Positions 15,918 through 22,631 of a stretch of 29,000 bases of DNA are shown piece by piece. Position 1 is the first letter of the stretch; every line of letters begins with the position of its first letter. Origin of the DNA: DATEEG01 sp035525055. Lineage in GTDB: Bacteria > Actinomycetota > Acidimicrobiia > Spongiisociales > ZC4RG35. The stretch lies in the NCBI GenBank assembly GCA_035525055.1, contig DATLEZ010000110.1, positions 1 through 29,000 of the forward strand, in the 5' to 3' direction. The position numbers and the translations under genes are program-made. The notes beneath the pieces are model-generated. The model was not told the DNA's origin, ran no database searches, and saw nothing but the letters and a program-made list of their open reading frames with translations.

Positions 15918-16240
15918 GAATCAGTGCCGGGCGTGGTTTCTTTCCCCGACTCTGGGGGGGCCCGATCGGGATCTGCCTGATCTGGGCCGGGTCCTAGCGG
16001 TTCGCTGGAGCCCTGGGCGATGAGATCTCCAGACTGCTCGAACTCGATGACATGCTCGAGTGACGGGTCGTAGATGACCCCGAAATTCATCACGGCCGAT
16101 CCCACCGACTTCTTGCTCGGAGCCTGGGGTATGTAGTCGACCAGGCCCTGGTCTCCTAGTCGGCGCACCAACATGTGGAGCCCGAACCCGGCCAACCCGA
16201 GAGCCAGTAGAGCAATTGGCAAGAACCAGTACAAGGTCAT
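15914..16240 (-). CDS. Small single-pass membrane protein upstream of glnE
   Basis: 108 residues, not assigned to a named family. One hydrophobic helix at about 4-24 (YWFLPIALLALGLAGFGLHM) is followed by a basic segment and an acidic, Pro/Glu-rich tail from about 75 to the end that is probably disordered. The start is ATG 16240 because a TATCCT box lies 6 nt before it; the longer frame to 16330 runs through the intergenic repeat. Its TGA overlaps glnE's GTG, so the two should be co-translated. A link to nitrogen regulation is only a guess from this coupling. Confidence 0.7.
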   Translation of the reverse strand: MTLYWFLPIALLALGLAGFGLHMLVRRLGDQGLVDYIPQAPSKKSVGSAVMNFGVIYDPSLEHVIEFEQSGDLIAQGSSEPLGPGPDQADPDRAPPESGKETTPGTDS

Positions 16241-16246
16241 AGAGGC

Positions 16247-16252
16247 AGGATA
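16247..16252 (-). promoter_or_regulatory. -10 box of leaderless promoter for small membrane protein-glnE
   Basis: TATCCT on the minus strand, followed by GCCTCT and the ATG at 16240. The same hexamer drives nadE on the other side of the divergent region, giving a mirror-like arrangement. Confidence 0.55.
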
Positions 16253-16270
16253 AGGATGATCAGGCGGGAA

Positions 16271-16398
16271 GGCGGAAGTCGGAAGTCGGAAGACGGCGCG
16301 GAAAAGGAGGACTCGCCTCACACATTCCACGTCTCTGGGGAAGGAAGTTCACGGAAAGCCGAATTCTCCATTCCGTCTTCTGACTCCCGACTTCCACC
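16271..16398. repeat. Heptad inverted repeat D (GGAAGTC units) between divergent promoters
   Basis: The left arm (16271-16296) has GGAAGTC, GGAAGTC, GGAAGAC in tandem; the right arm (16373-16398) is its complement with CGTCTTC, TGACTCC, CGACTTC. They match at 23 of 26 positions. The 76-nt interior shows no further clear structure. The repeat lies between the divergent -10 boxes of the glnE operon and nadE, so it cannot be a terminator for either. Confidence 0.85.
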
Positions 16399-16431
16399 TT
16401 GGCACGCTCCGCCTTCTGTCTCTGCTCCCCT

Positions 16432-16437
16432 TATCCT
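16432..16437 (+). promoter_or_regulatory. -10 box of leaderless nadE
   Basis: TATCCT followed by TACCCTC and the ATG at 16445 (7 nt). No ribosome binding site is present, in agreement with leaderless translation. No good -35 is seen. Confidence 0.55.
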
Positions 16438-16444
16438 TACCCTC

Positions 16445-18079
16445 ATGCGAATCGCCGGGGCCCAGATCAACCTTCTGGTTGGGGGGCTTGATGCCAACGA
16501 GGCCCGGATCGTCGAAGTCATGGACTGGGCCGAAAACGCTGGTGCGGATGTCCTCCTGCTACCCGAGCTAGCCGTCACCGGCTACCCGCCCGAGGATCTC
16601 GTTCTCCGTCTCGGTTTTGTCGAGGACAACCTCGATGTCGTGCGACGATTGGCGGCCCGCTCGGGCCGGTGCACGACAGTCGTCGGCTTCGTCGATTTGA
16701 TCAACGGACGCGCTCGCGATTCGGGGGACGCCAGCGAGCGCAAAGTTGCCAACGCCGCCGCCATCCTCCACGAGGGGGAGTGGAAGGCGACCTACCGGAA
16801 GATCCTGCTACCCAACTACGGCGTCTTCGACGAGGAGCGCTACTTCGCTCCCGGTGACGAACAGGCGTTCTTGTGGGAGATTGCCGGGCTCCCGAGCGGG
16901 ATCTCCATCTGCGAGGACATCTGGCTTCCCGACGGGCCTCCCCAGGCGCAGGCCGAGGCCGGGGCCAGGGTTCTCCTCAACATCAACGGGTCGCCTTACC
17001 ACTACGGCAAGGCCCTCGAACGGGAGGCAATGCTCAGCGAACGGGCCCGTGCCGCCGGGGTGCCTGTCGTGTATCTGAACATGGTCGGCGGACAGGACGA
17101 GTTGGTGTTCGATGGCCACTCGGTGGTGCTGGCATCAAGCGGCGATGTGGTTCATCGTTCTCCGCAGTTCGAGGAAGACCTCTTTCTCATCGACCTTGAT
17201 CTTGATGGCCCCCGTCCCGGAAAAGTCAGCCCGCTCCTGGGGACGGAGGAGGAGATCTACCGTGCCGTCCAACTGGGACTCGGAGACTATGTGCGAAAGA
17301 ACGGGTTTCAGCAGGTCGTCATCGGGCTGTCAGGCGGCATCGATTCGGCACTGACGGCGGTCATCGCCGCCGATGCGCTGGGGCCTGACTCGGTGATCGG
17401 AGTATCGATGCCATCCCGATTCTCCTCCGAGCACTCCAAGACCGACGCCGAGGACCTGGCCAAACGGCTCGGCATTCGTTTCGAATCCATCCCGATCGAC
17501 GATGTCTTTCAGGCCTATCTCGACACTCTCGGACCGATTTTCGAAGGGACCGAGGCCGGGGTCGCCGAGGAGAACGTTCAGGCCCGGATCCGGGGCGCCA
17601 TCCTCATGGCTATCTCGAACAAGTTCGGTCCGATGGTGCTGGCGACCGGCAACAAGTCCGAGATGGCGGCGGGCTACGCCACCATCTACGGAGACATGGT
17701 GGGGGGATACTCGGTACTCAAGGACATCTTCAAGACCATGGTTTACAAGCTGGCAGCCTGGCGGAACTCAGTTTCGGAAGTGATCCCGGAGAACACGATC
17801 GTCAAGCCCCCGTCGGCCGAGCTGCGCCCCAACCAGAAGGACTCCGACAGTCTCCCTCCATACGACGAGCTCGACCCGATTCTTCGCCTCTACATCGAGG
17901 AGGATCGAGGCGTGGAGGAAATCATTGCCATAGGTCATGATCCAGACACTGTCCGCCGCATGACCCGCTTGGTGGATCGCAACGAGTACAAGCGGCGGCA
18001 GGCGGCTCCCGGTGTGAAGATCACTACCAAGTCGTTCGGACGGGATCGCAGGCTGCCGATTACCAACGGATACCGATAG
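16445..18079 (+). CDS. nadE: Glutamine-dependent NAD+ synthetase
   Basis: 544 residues in two domains. The N-terminal nitrilase-like amidase has the Glu/Lys/Cys triad at about E41 (LLPELAVTGYPP), K119 (TYRKILLPNYGVFDEERYF) and C156 (ISICEDIWLP). The C-terminal synthetase has the PP-loop LSGGIDSALT at about 295-304 and MVGGYSVLKDIFKT, KPPSAELRPNQKDSDSLPPY. It makes NAD+ from deamido-NAD+, ATP and glutamine-derived ammonia. ATG 16445 starts exactly at the amidase fold; the longer frame reaches into repeat D. The stop overlaps the next start (TAGTG). Confidence 0.95.
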   Translation: MRIAGAQINLLVGGLDANEARIVEVMDWAENAGADVLLLPELAVTGYPPEDLVLRLGFVEDNLDVVRRLAARSGRCTTVVGFVDLINGRARDSGDASERKVANAAAILHEGEWKATYRKILLPNYGVFDEERYFAPGDEQAFLWEIAGLPSGISICEDIWLPDGPPQAQAEAGARVLLNINGSPYHYGKALEREAMLSERARAAGVPVVYLNMVGGQDELVFDGHSVVLASSGDVVHRSPQFEEDLFLIDLDLDGPRPGKVSPLLGTEEEIYRAVQLGLGDYVRKNGFQQVVIGLSGGIDSALTAVIAADALGPDSVIGVSMPSRFSSEHSKTDAEDLAKRLGIRFESIPIDDVFQAYLDTLGPIFEGTEAGVAEENVQARIRGAILMAISNKFGPMVLATGNKSEMAAGYATIYGDMVGGYSVLKDIFKTMVYKLAAWRNSVSEVIPENTIVKPPSAELRPNQKDSDSLPPYDELDPILRLYIEEDRGVEEIIAIGHDPDTVRRMTRLVDRNEYKRRQAAPGVKITTKSFGRDRRLPITNGYR

Positions 18080-18933
18080 TGGTGTCCGACCTGGTCTTGA
18101 TCGACGGTCAATCCGGGGACGGCCGCATCTCGGTTTTTGACGACGGGCTCTTGCGAGGCGACGGGTGCTTCGAGGCCATCCGGTCCTACGACGGGCGGCC
18201 GTTCGCCATGGATGAGCACTATCGGAGACTGTGTGCCAGCGCTGCTGCTCTTGGGATCTCCGTCCCCGCTGCGATTGATCTCGGAGAATGGATCGAGAGA
18301 GTTGCGGCGGCCGGCGGGGATTGCATCGTCCGGGTCGTCCTAACCAGAGGTGAGACGGTGCCGGATCACGCCTCGCCATCGCGGTGCGTCGTCATGTCCC
18401 ACCCGATCCCGTTGGCATCGTCTGAACTCTCACTGTTGCCGGTCTCAGCACCGTGGCATCCGGCCGGGCGACCCTGGGAACTCAGCGGGGTCAAAACGAT
18501 TTCCTATGCCCCCAATCAGGCTGCGAGCCGCCTGGCCCGCGAGAGCGGTTACGAAGATGCCCTGCTGCTCTCCGACTCCGGGACGATTCTGGAGGGCCCG
18601 ACGTTCTCTTTTGCCTGGGTCGTGGACGGCATTCTCGAAACGGTCGGGCTCGACCTGGGGATTCTCGACTCGATTACAAGGCGCATGGTGGTGGCGGACT
18701 CCCCGATGGTGGGGATCGAGGTGGTCGAGGGCCGTTTCGACCTTTCCCGACTGGACGTTGCTAGCGAGGCGATGGCGATCTCAACCGTCAAGCAGGTGGC
18801 ACCGGTTGCGCGGGTAGGGGATCGCACCTTCGCTGCGGGTGATGTAACCGCCGCTTTGAACTCGGCGCTCTCGAAGCGGGCTCGTTCGAGAGAGCCTCAG
18901 GCCAGCGCCCCGCAGTTGACCACGGGCAGATAG
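18079..18933 (+). CDS. Class IV PLP aminotransferase/lyase (aminodeoxychorismate lyase or BCAT-like)
   Basis: 284 residues with the fold-type IV PLP pattern: ISVFDDGLLRGDGCFEAIRS near the N-terminus, the catalytic Lys in GVKTISYAPNQAA (about K139) and EGPTFSFAWVVDG with phosphate-binding contacts. Known members include 4-amino-4-deoxychorismate lyase (folate), branched-chain and D-amino acid aminotransferases. The EGPTxSxAWV pattern leans toward the lyase, but no pabA/B neighbour confirms it. Start GTG 18079 or 18082. The C-terminal 12 codons overlap the convergent M23 gene by 37 bp. Confidence 0.8.
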   Translation: MVSDLVLIDGQSGDGRISVFDDGLLRGDGCFEAIRSYDGRPFAMDEHYRRLCASAAALGISVPAAIDLGEWIERVAAAGGDCIVRVVLTRGETVPDHASPSRCVVMSHPIPLASSELSLLPVSAPWHPAGRPWELSGVKTISYAPNQAASRLARESGYEDALLLSDSGTILEGPTFSFAWVVDGILETVGLDLGILDSITRRMVVADSPMVGIEVVEGRFDLSRLDVASEAMAISTVKQVAPVARVGDRTFAAGDVTAALNSALSKRARSREPQASAPQLTTGR

Positions 18934-20303
18934 CCGAAAGCCTTACCGATCATTTCGGCCAAGCCGGCCCTGGTCAAGACCTCATCGAAGGTTTGTGAGG
19001 TGACCGAACAGTTGTCGGCGAGACCGCGTGTCGCCAATCTCGCCAGTGCTACCGACGACTCGGTCAACCAATAAGGCTGCGGAAGAGGAGGCAAGACGCC
19101 GGCCGCGATGAGCGTCGGCCTGATCTCCATCTCGTCCTCGAGGGCGACAAGAGCGTCGTCATGGGCAGCCTGATCCGTGACCCACAATATGATCGCCGCC
19201 GCCTCACCGACTGTAATGGAGGGCGATGGGCAGCCATCCACCGGACAGGTCCGGGCGTCTTCGATGATTTGGTCCACGATTTCGGTTGACGTCGTCGGAG
19301 CCCAGACCGGAAGCACCACACGGGACAAGGCCGAAATCCAGCCGATTGCATCGACGTCGGACGCTTCCAGGTGGGGGCAGACGGCTGCTGCCCACTGGTC
19401 ACAAGAGTGCACGACTCCGAGTGAGGCCAGCAGTCCGAACATAGCTTCGGCCGGCAGTCCGTCATCATCGATATAGGGACCCGAAAAGTCGGACGGCCCG
19501 AATTCCAGGGCGGGTGCCGGCATGCGCCGGAAGGCCCAGCGAAGGCTTGCCAGTGGGTCGATCGCCACTCCGTTGCGCATGTGGAGTTCGAAGTGGAGAT
19601 GAGGTGTCGACGGCTCGGCGTTACCGGAATCGCCGACCCATCCAATCACCTCTCCCGCGACAACACGGGTTCCAACCACGAGATCGGGACGGATTCCAAC
19701 ACCGTCCCCGTCGTCGCTTCCGTCGAGGTCGTTGTTGAGGTGCAAATAGAACGACGACCAACCGTCGTCGTGGGTGATGCCGACCGCGCAGCAGTCGGCC
19801 GGTCCGGTACGGATCGAGGTGACGGTGCCGTCGCGAACGGCAACGACAGGTGTCATCTTGGGTGCCGAAATGTCGACCCCGGCGTGATGACGGGCACCTG
19901 AGTCTCGATCGGCGCCAAACACCGACAGCACTGCGCCGCCGCCTAAAACCGGCCACTGCATTCGGTAGACGTACGAGCAACTCGCAACGGGAATCGGAGC
20001 GGGGCCAGGGATGGTGGTGGTGGTCGTGTTGGGGTCGACCGTGGTCGTGGTGGTCGTGTTGGGGTCGACCGTGGTCGTGGTGGTCGTGTTGGGGTCGACC
20101 GTGGTCGTGGTGGTCGTGCTGGCCTCTGGTACGAGAGGAGCCGGGGGGGTGACCTCGGAGCCGACCGGTGTCTCCGGAACGGCCGGAAAGAGGTCGGCCA
20201 GGGTGGTTGGCCGGCAAGCAGCTTGGGCAGGCGCCACAGCCACGACAGAGACAAAGGCGGCGCAGGCCAAGAAAAGCGTGGTGACCCGCTTCCTCAAGGT
20301 CAT
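18897..20303 (-). CDS. Secreted M23 (LytM-type) peptidase with Thr-rich linker
   Basis: 468 residues. Signal peptide 1-28 (RKRVTTLFLACAAFVSVVAV, then PAQA before the cut). A linker at about 62-100 is a 10-residue Thr6-Val-Asp-Pro-Asn repeat. The LytM domain follows, with Zn ligands in HHAGVDIS (about 138-145) and HLHFELH (about 235-241). The C-terminal ~200 residues contain Cys pairs and SLH/helical-looking segments that I do not recognise. Such proteins cleave peptidoglycan cross-bridges or, with intact ligands, act in division; here the ligands are present. It runs on its own between MgtE and the convergent aminotransferase gene. Confidence 0.85.
   Translation of the reverse strand: MTLRKRVTTLFLACAAFVSVVAVAPAQAACRPTTLADLFPAVPETPVGSEVTPPAPLVPEASTTTTTTVDPNTTTTTTVDPNTTTTTTVDPNTTTTTIPGPAPIPVASCSYVYRMQWPVLGGGAVLSVFGADRDSGARHHAGVDISAPKMTPVVAVRDGTVTSIRTGPADCCAVGITHDDGWSSFYLHLNNDLDGSDDGDGVGIRPDLVVGTRVVAGEVIGWVGDSGNAEPSTPHLHFELHMRNGVAIDPLASLRWAFRRMPAPALEFGPSDFSGPYIDDDGLPAEAMFGLLASLGVVHSCDQWAAAVCPHLEASDVDAIGWISALSRVVLPVWAPTTSTEIVDQIIEDARTCPVDGCPSPSITVGEAAAIILWVTDQAAHDDALVALEDEMEIRPTLIAAGVLPPLPQPYWLTESSVALARLATRGLADNCSVTSQTFDEVLTRAGLAEMIGKAFGYLPVVNCGALA
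20011..20119 (-). repeat. 30-bp tandem repeat, about 3.6 copies, coding
   Basis: Two identical 30-bp units at 20041-20070 and 20071-20100 are flanked by a slightly diverged copy (20011-20040) and a partial one. They encode the Thr/Val-Asp-Pro-Asn linker of the M23 peptidase. Nearly identical nucleotide copies suggest recent slippage and length variation between strains. Confidence 0.9.
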
Positions 20304-20350
20304 TTCAGGCTAACCGCCCGTCCATTGGGTCGGAAGCCCTTTGGCGGCGC

Positions 20351-21748
20351 TCAGCGAAGCAGGGCAGTTGCTACCGCCAGAAATCCGGCGAAACCCATGA
20401 GGTCGGTCACGGTGGTGAGGAAGAGGTTCGAACCGAGGGCGGGGTCGAAACCCAGTCTTCTGAGGAGCAGCGGGATCCCGGACCCGGCCGCTCCGGCGAT
20501 GACAAGATTGACCAGGGCGGCGATTGCCATCGATAGTCCGATCCGGAGCGGATTGAGGCCCCCTCGAAACTCCTGCATGATGAATCCCAGGATTCCGGCG
20601 AGCACCGCGATGGCTACCCCGTTGATGGCTCCGATGGTGGCTTCGCGAGCAACCACCCGGGACGTACCCGACATCGGGATCTCGTCGGCGGCCAGGCCGC
20701 GGATGACGACCGCGAGGCTCTGAGCCCCGGCGTCGCCTCCGATCCTCGCCACGAGGGGCATCAAGGCGGCAAGCACGACGAACTCATCGAGCACTTCGTG
20801 GAACTGACTAACAGCCCACACCACCGACGTCGAGATGACGACGTCAAAGGCGATCCATGGAAGGCGAGCCTTTACCGACTTGGAGACGGAGGTGCGCACC
20901 GACTCCGAAACACCAGCACCCATGGCAGCCGCAAAGTCTTCGCTGGCCTCCTCCTGGATGGACTCGATCACGGCGTCGTTCGGCACGACCCCCAGCAACG
21001 CGCCGTGTCCATCGACAACGGGTATCGCCAGAAGGTGGTATTGCTGGATGAGATTGTTGATCTCTTCCCGATCGGCGTCGACGCGGACCGCGATGGGGTC
21101 CCGAACCATTACTTCCTCGAGGCCGACGCCCGGGCGGCTGAATACGAGGTCACGGAACGAGACGACACCTTCAAGCCGTTCGTCATCTCCGATCACGTAC
21201 ACGTACGAGAGGTCTTCCAGCTCTTCGTGGAGGTGGCGGATGCGTTCTATGGCTTCGCCTGCCGTGAGTCCGATCGGAAGCCGGGCGATCTCCGTGGCCA
21301 TGAGACCGCCGGCCGAGTCGGGGCGATAGGCCAGGAGCCGGCGCACGTCGGCGGCCGACTCGTCGGTCATCATGCCGATCAGAGAGGTCGCTTCGGCTTC
21401 ATTGACCTCTCCCAGGATGTCGGCGGCGTCCTCGGGGTTCATCTCCTCCAGCAGGGCGGCGGCATCAGCCGGGGTCAGATCCTCGAGCAGATCGGCTGCC
21501 ACCTCAGGCTGTAGCTCGACAAGGATGTCGGCGGCCTCCGCCGGTTCGAGATCTCCGATCAGGTCGGCGAGGGCCTCGTCATCGAGTTCCTCGAGGATGG
21601 CTGCTGCTGCCCCTGGCGCTGCCTCGGCCAGTGCCTCCCACTCCTCGCTGTGGGCGTCGAGATACTCTTCAACCGCTTCGGGCTGACGGCGCGCCTGGAC
21701 CAACAGCTGGCGGGCAAGCTGGAGCGGACTGTGAAGGCGGAGTTTCAC
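20351..21748 (-). CDS. mgtE: Magnesium transporter MgtE
   Basis: 465 residues, full length for the family. An acidic helical MgtE_N domain (about 35-140, with repeated AADIL/AADLL turns), two CBS domains (about 145-210 and 213-270, GVVSFRDLVFSRPGV and AIPVVDGHGALLGVVP), a plug helix and five membrane helices from about 300, including GGDAGAQSLAVVIRGLA and the ion-pathway motif NLFLTTVTDLMGF at the C-terminus. It is a Mg2+ channel gated by cytoplasmic Mg2+. Start GTG 21748, with GGAGG about 8 nt upstream inside a hairpin. It lies 42 nt after greA, probably in one transcript. Confidence 0.95.
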   Translation of the reverse strand: MKLRLHSPLQLARQLLVQARRQPEAVEEYLDAHSEEWEALAEAAPGAAAAILEELDDEALADLIGDLEPAEAADILVELQPEVAADLLEDLTPADAAALLEEMNPEDAADILGEVNEAEATSLIGMMTDESAADVRRLLAYRPDSAGGLMATEIARLPIGLTAGEAIERIRHLHEELEDLSYVYVIGDDERLEGVVSFRDLVFSRPGVGLEEVMVRDPIAVRVDADREEINNLIQQYHLLAIPVVDGHGALLGVVPNDAVIESIQEEASEDFAAAMGAGVSESVRTSVSKSVKARLPWIAFDVVISTSVVWAVSQFHEVLDEFVVLAALMPLVARIGGDAGAQSLAVVIRGLAADEIPMSGTSRVVAREATIGAINGVAIAVLAGILGFIMQEFRGGLNPLRIGLSMAIAALVNLVIAGAAGSGIPLLLRRLGFDPALGSNLFLTTVTDLMGFAGFLAVATALLR

Positions 21749-21753
21749 CGAAG

Positions 21754-21779
21754 GCCCTCCCGATGCGGAGAGGGCAGGG
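21754..21779 (-). promoter_or_regulatory. Hairpin covering the mgtE ribosome binding site
   Basis: On the minus strand GCCCTC-T-CC and GG-GAGGGC pair around the loop GCATC with one bulged T. The right arm contains the GGAGG that precedes the mgtE GTG, so the hairpin would hide it. It sits in the 42-nt greA-mgtE gap and could be a translational control element or an attenuating terminator without a U-tract. Confidence 0.5.
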
Positions 21780-21790
21780 TACCTTCCGGG

Positions 21791-22279
21791 TCAGTCGCGG
21801 AAGGGCCGAACGTCCTTGATCAGGATCGAAAAGGACTTGGTCTTGCCGGCGACCTCGACGTCGTAGGTGATGGTGTCACCCGGGGCCGCTCCAATTAGGG
21901 CCTTGCCCAGGGGCGACTCGGGTGACGCCAGCAGGTAACCGGGCTGCTTGTTGGCGGGGTTGGCAACGAAGTAGGTCATCTCGTCGCCATCGGAGTCGAT
22001 CACCGTGACGACGGAGCCAATACCGACCTTGCCATCGTCGGCTGCCTCTCGAACCACCGCATGAGCCAGGATTGAATCAAGCTGACGGATCCGAGCCTCC
22101 ATCATCCCCTGGTCGTTCTTGGCGGAGTCGTAGTCGCCGTTCTCGCGCAGATCACCATGGGCGCGAGCTTCGGCCAGGCGGATCTCGATCAGCCTGCGGC
22201 CCTCGGTTCTCAGCTCCTCAAGTTCCGCCGTCAGCTTGTCGAAGGCGGCCGGAGTAAGCCAGGTGCTCTGCTCGGTCAT
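21791..22279 (-). CDS. greA: Transcription elongation factor GreA
   Basis: 162 residues, full length. The N-terminal coiled coil (about 10-78) carries the conserved tip DLRENGDYDSAKNDQG with the two acidic residues that enter the RNA polymerase secondary channel; the C-terminal FKBP-like domain contains SPLGKALIGAAPGDTITYDV. It rescues backtracked polymerase by stimulating transcript cleavage. The start is ATG 22279; a TATCCT box (22290-22295, minus strand) lies 10 nt before it, implying a leader of only a few bases. Confidence 0.95.
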   Translation of the reverse strand: MTEQSTWLTPAAFDKLTAELEELRTEGRRLIEIRLAEARAHGDLRENGDYDSAKNDQGMMEARIRQLDSILAHAVVREAADDGKVGIGSVVTVIDSDGDEMTYFVANPANKQPGYLLASPESPLGKALIGAAPGDTITYDVEVAGKTKSFSILIKDVRPFRD

Positions 22280-22397
22280 GGATTACAAGAGGATAGGCCG
22301 TGTGGGGTCATGTGCCAGAGCCCAAACGCGGTCGGTCCAGAAGTCCCAGGGGTTGGGAACAGCCCGCGCCTGTTGTCCGATCGCCGCTTTGGGCGAT

Positions 22398-22535
22398 CGA
22401 GGGGGGTGCGCGAACTCCAGACGCATTCCCTCCTCACAGCGCTGCCGGTTCGTCACGACTTCTTTTAAGACTTGCGAGACGAACCGGCTCCGCCCAAACC
22501 ATCCACCTGCCGGTGTGGTTCGCGCACCCCCCTCG
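22398..22535. repeat. Nested-palindrome, MITE-like intergenic element H
   Basis: The 352-bp gap 22280-22631 between uvrB and greA holds no supported gene. Its centre is framed by a perfect 18-bp inverted repeat, CGAGGGGGGTGCGCGAAC (22398-22415) and GTTCGCGCACCCCCCTCG (22518-22535). Inside is a perfect 11-bp inverted repeat, GCCGGTTCGTC (22444-22454) and GACGAACCGGC (22478-22488), with a 23-nt loop. TTTGGGCG (22388) and CGCCCAAA (22491) form a third pair that crosses the outer one. No clear target-site duplication is seen. Confidence 0.8.
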
Positions 22536-22555
22536 CCCGGCCTGACGACCGTGCG

Positions 22556-22617
22556 GTCCCCCCGCAAGCAGGGGGACACCCCAACCTCTGTCTGATGGCC
22601 CCCGCCAGCAGGGGACA
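22556..22617. repeat. Two similar G/C hairpins downstream of uvrB
   Basis: GTCCCCC-CGCAAGCA-GGGGGAC at 22556-22577 and CCCC-CGCCAGCA-GGGG at about 22600-22615 share the pattern CCCC(C)GC(A/C)AGCAGGGG(G)ACA and are about 40 bp apart. They follow the uvrB stop on the minus strand, so they may terminate uvrB, though there is no T-run. Too few and too close for a CRISPR array. Confidence 0.6.
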
Positions 22618-22631
22618 AACCTGCCGCCTTC

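Noticed and set aside
16256..16444. 63-codon N-terminal extension of NadE
   Set aside because: It reads through heptad repeat D and the -10 box; the amidase fold begins at ATG 16445.
20011..20313. Val-rich plus-strand frame across the 30-bp repeats
   Set aside because: It is the antisense of the Thr/Val-Asp-Pro-Asn linker of a well-supported M23 peptidase.
22556..22617. Possible CRISPR repeats (GC-rich hairpins with GGGGACA ends)
   Set aside because: Only two, unequal in length, about 40 bp apart, with no cas genes; better explained as terminator-like hairpins.
22283..22618. Open frame of 111 codons on the minus strand in the uvrB-greA gap
   Set aside because: It spans the nested inverted repeats, has no ribosome binding site or promoter, and other frames are also open there, as expected for GC-rich repeat DNA.
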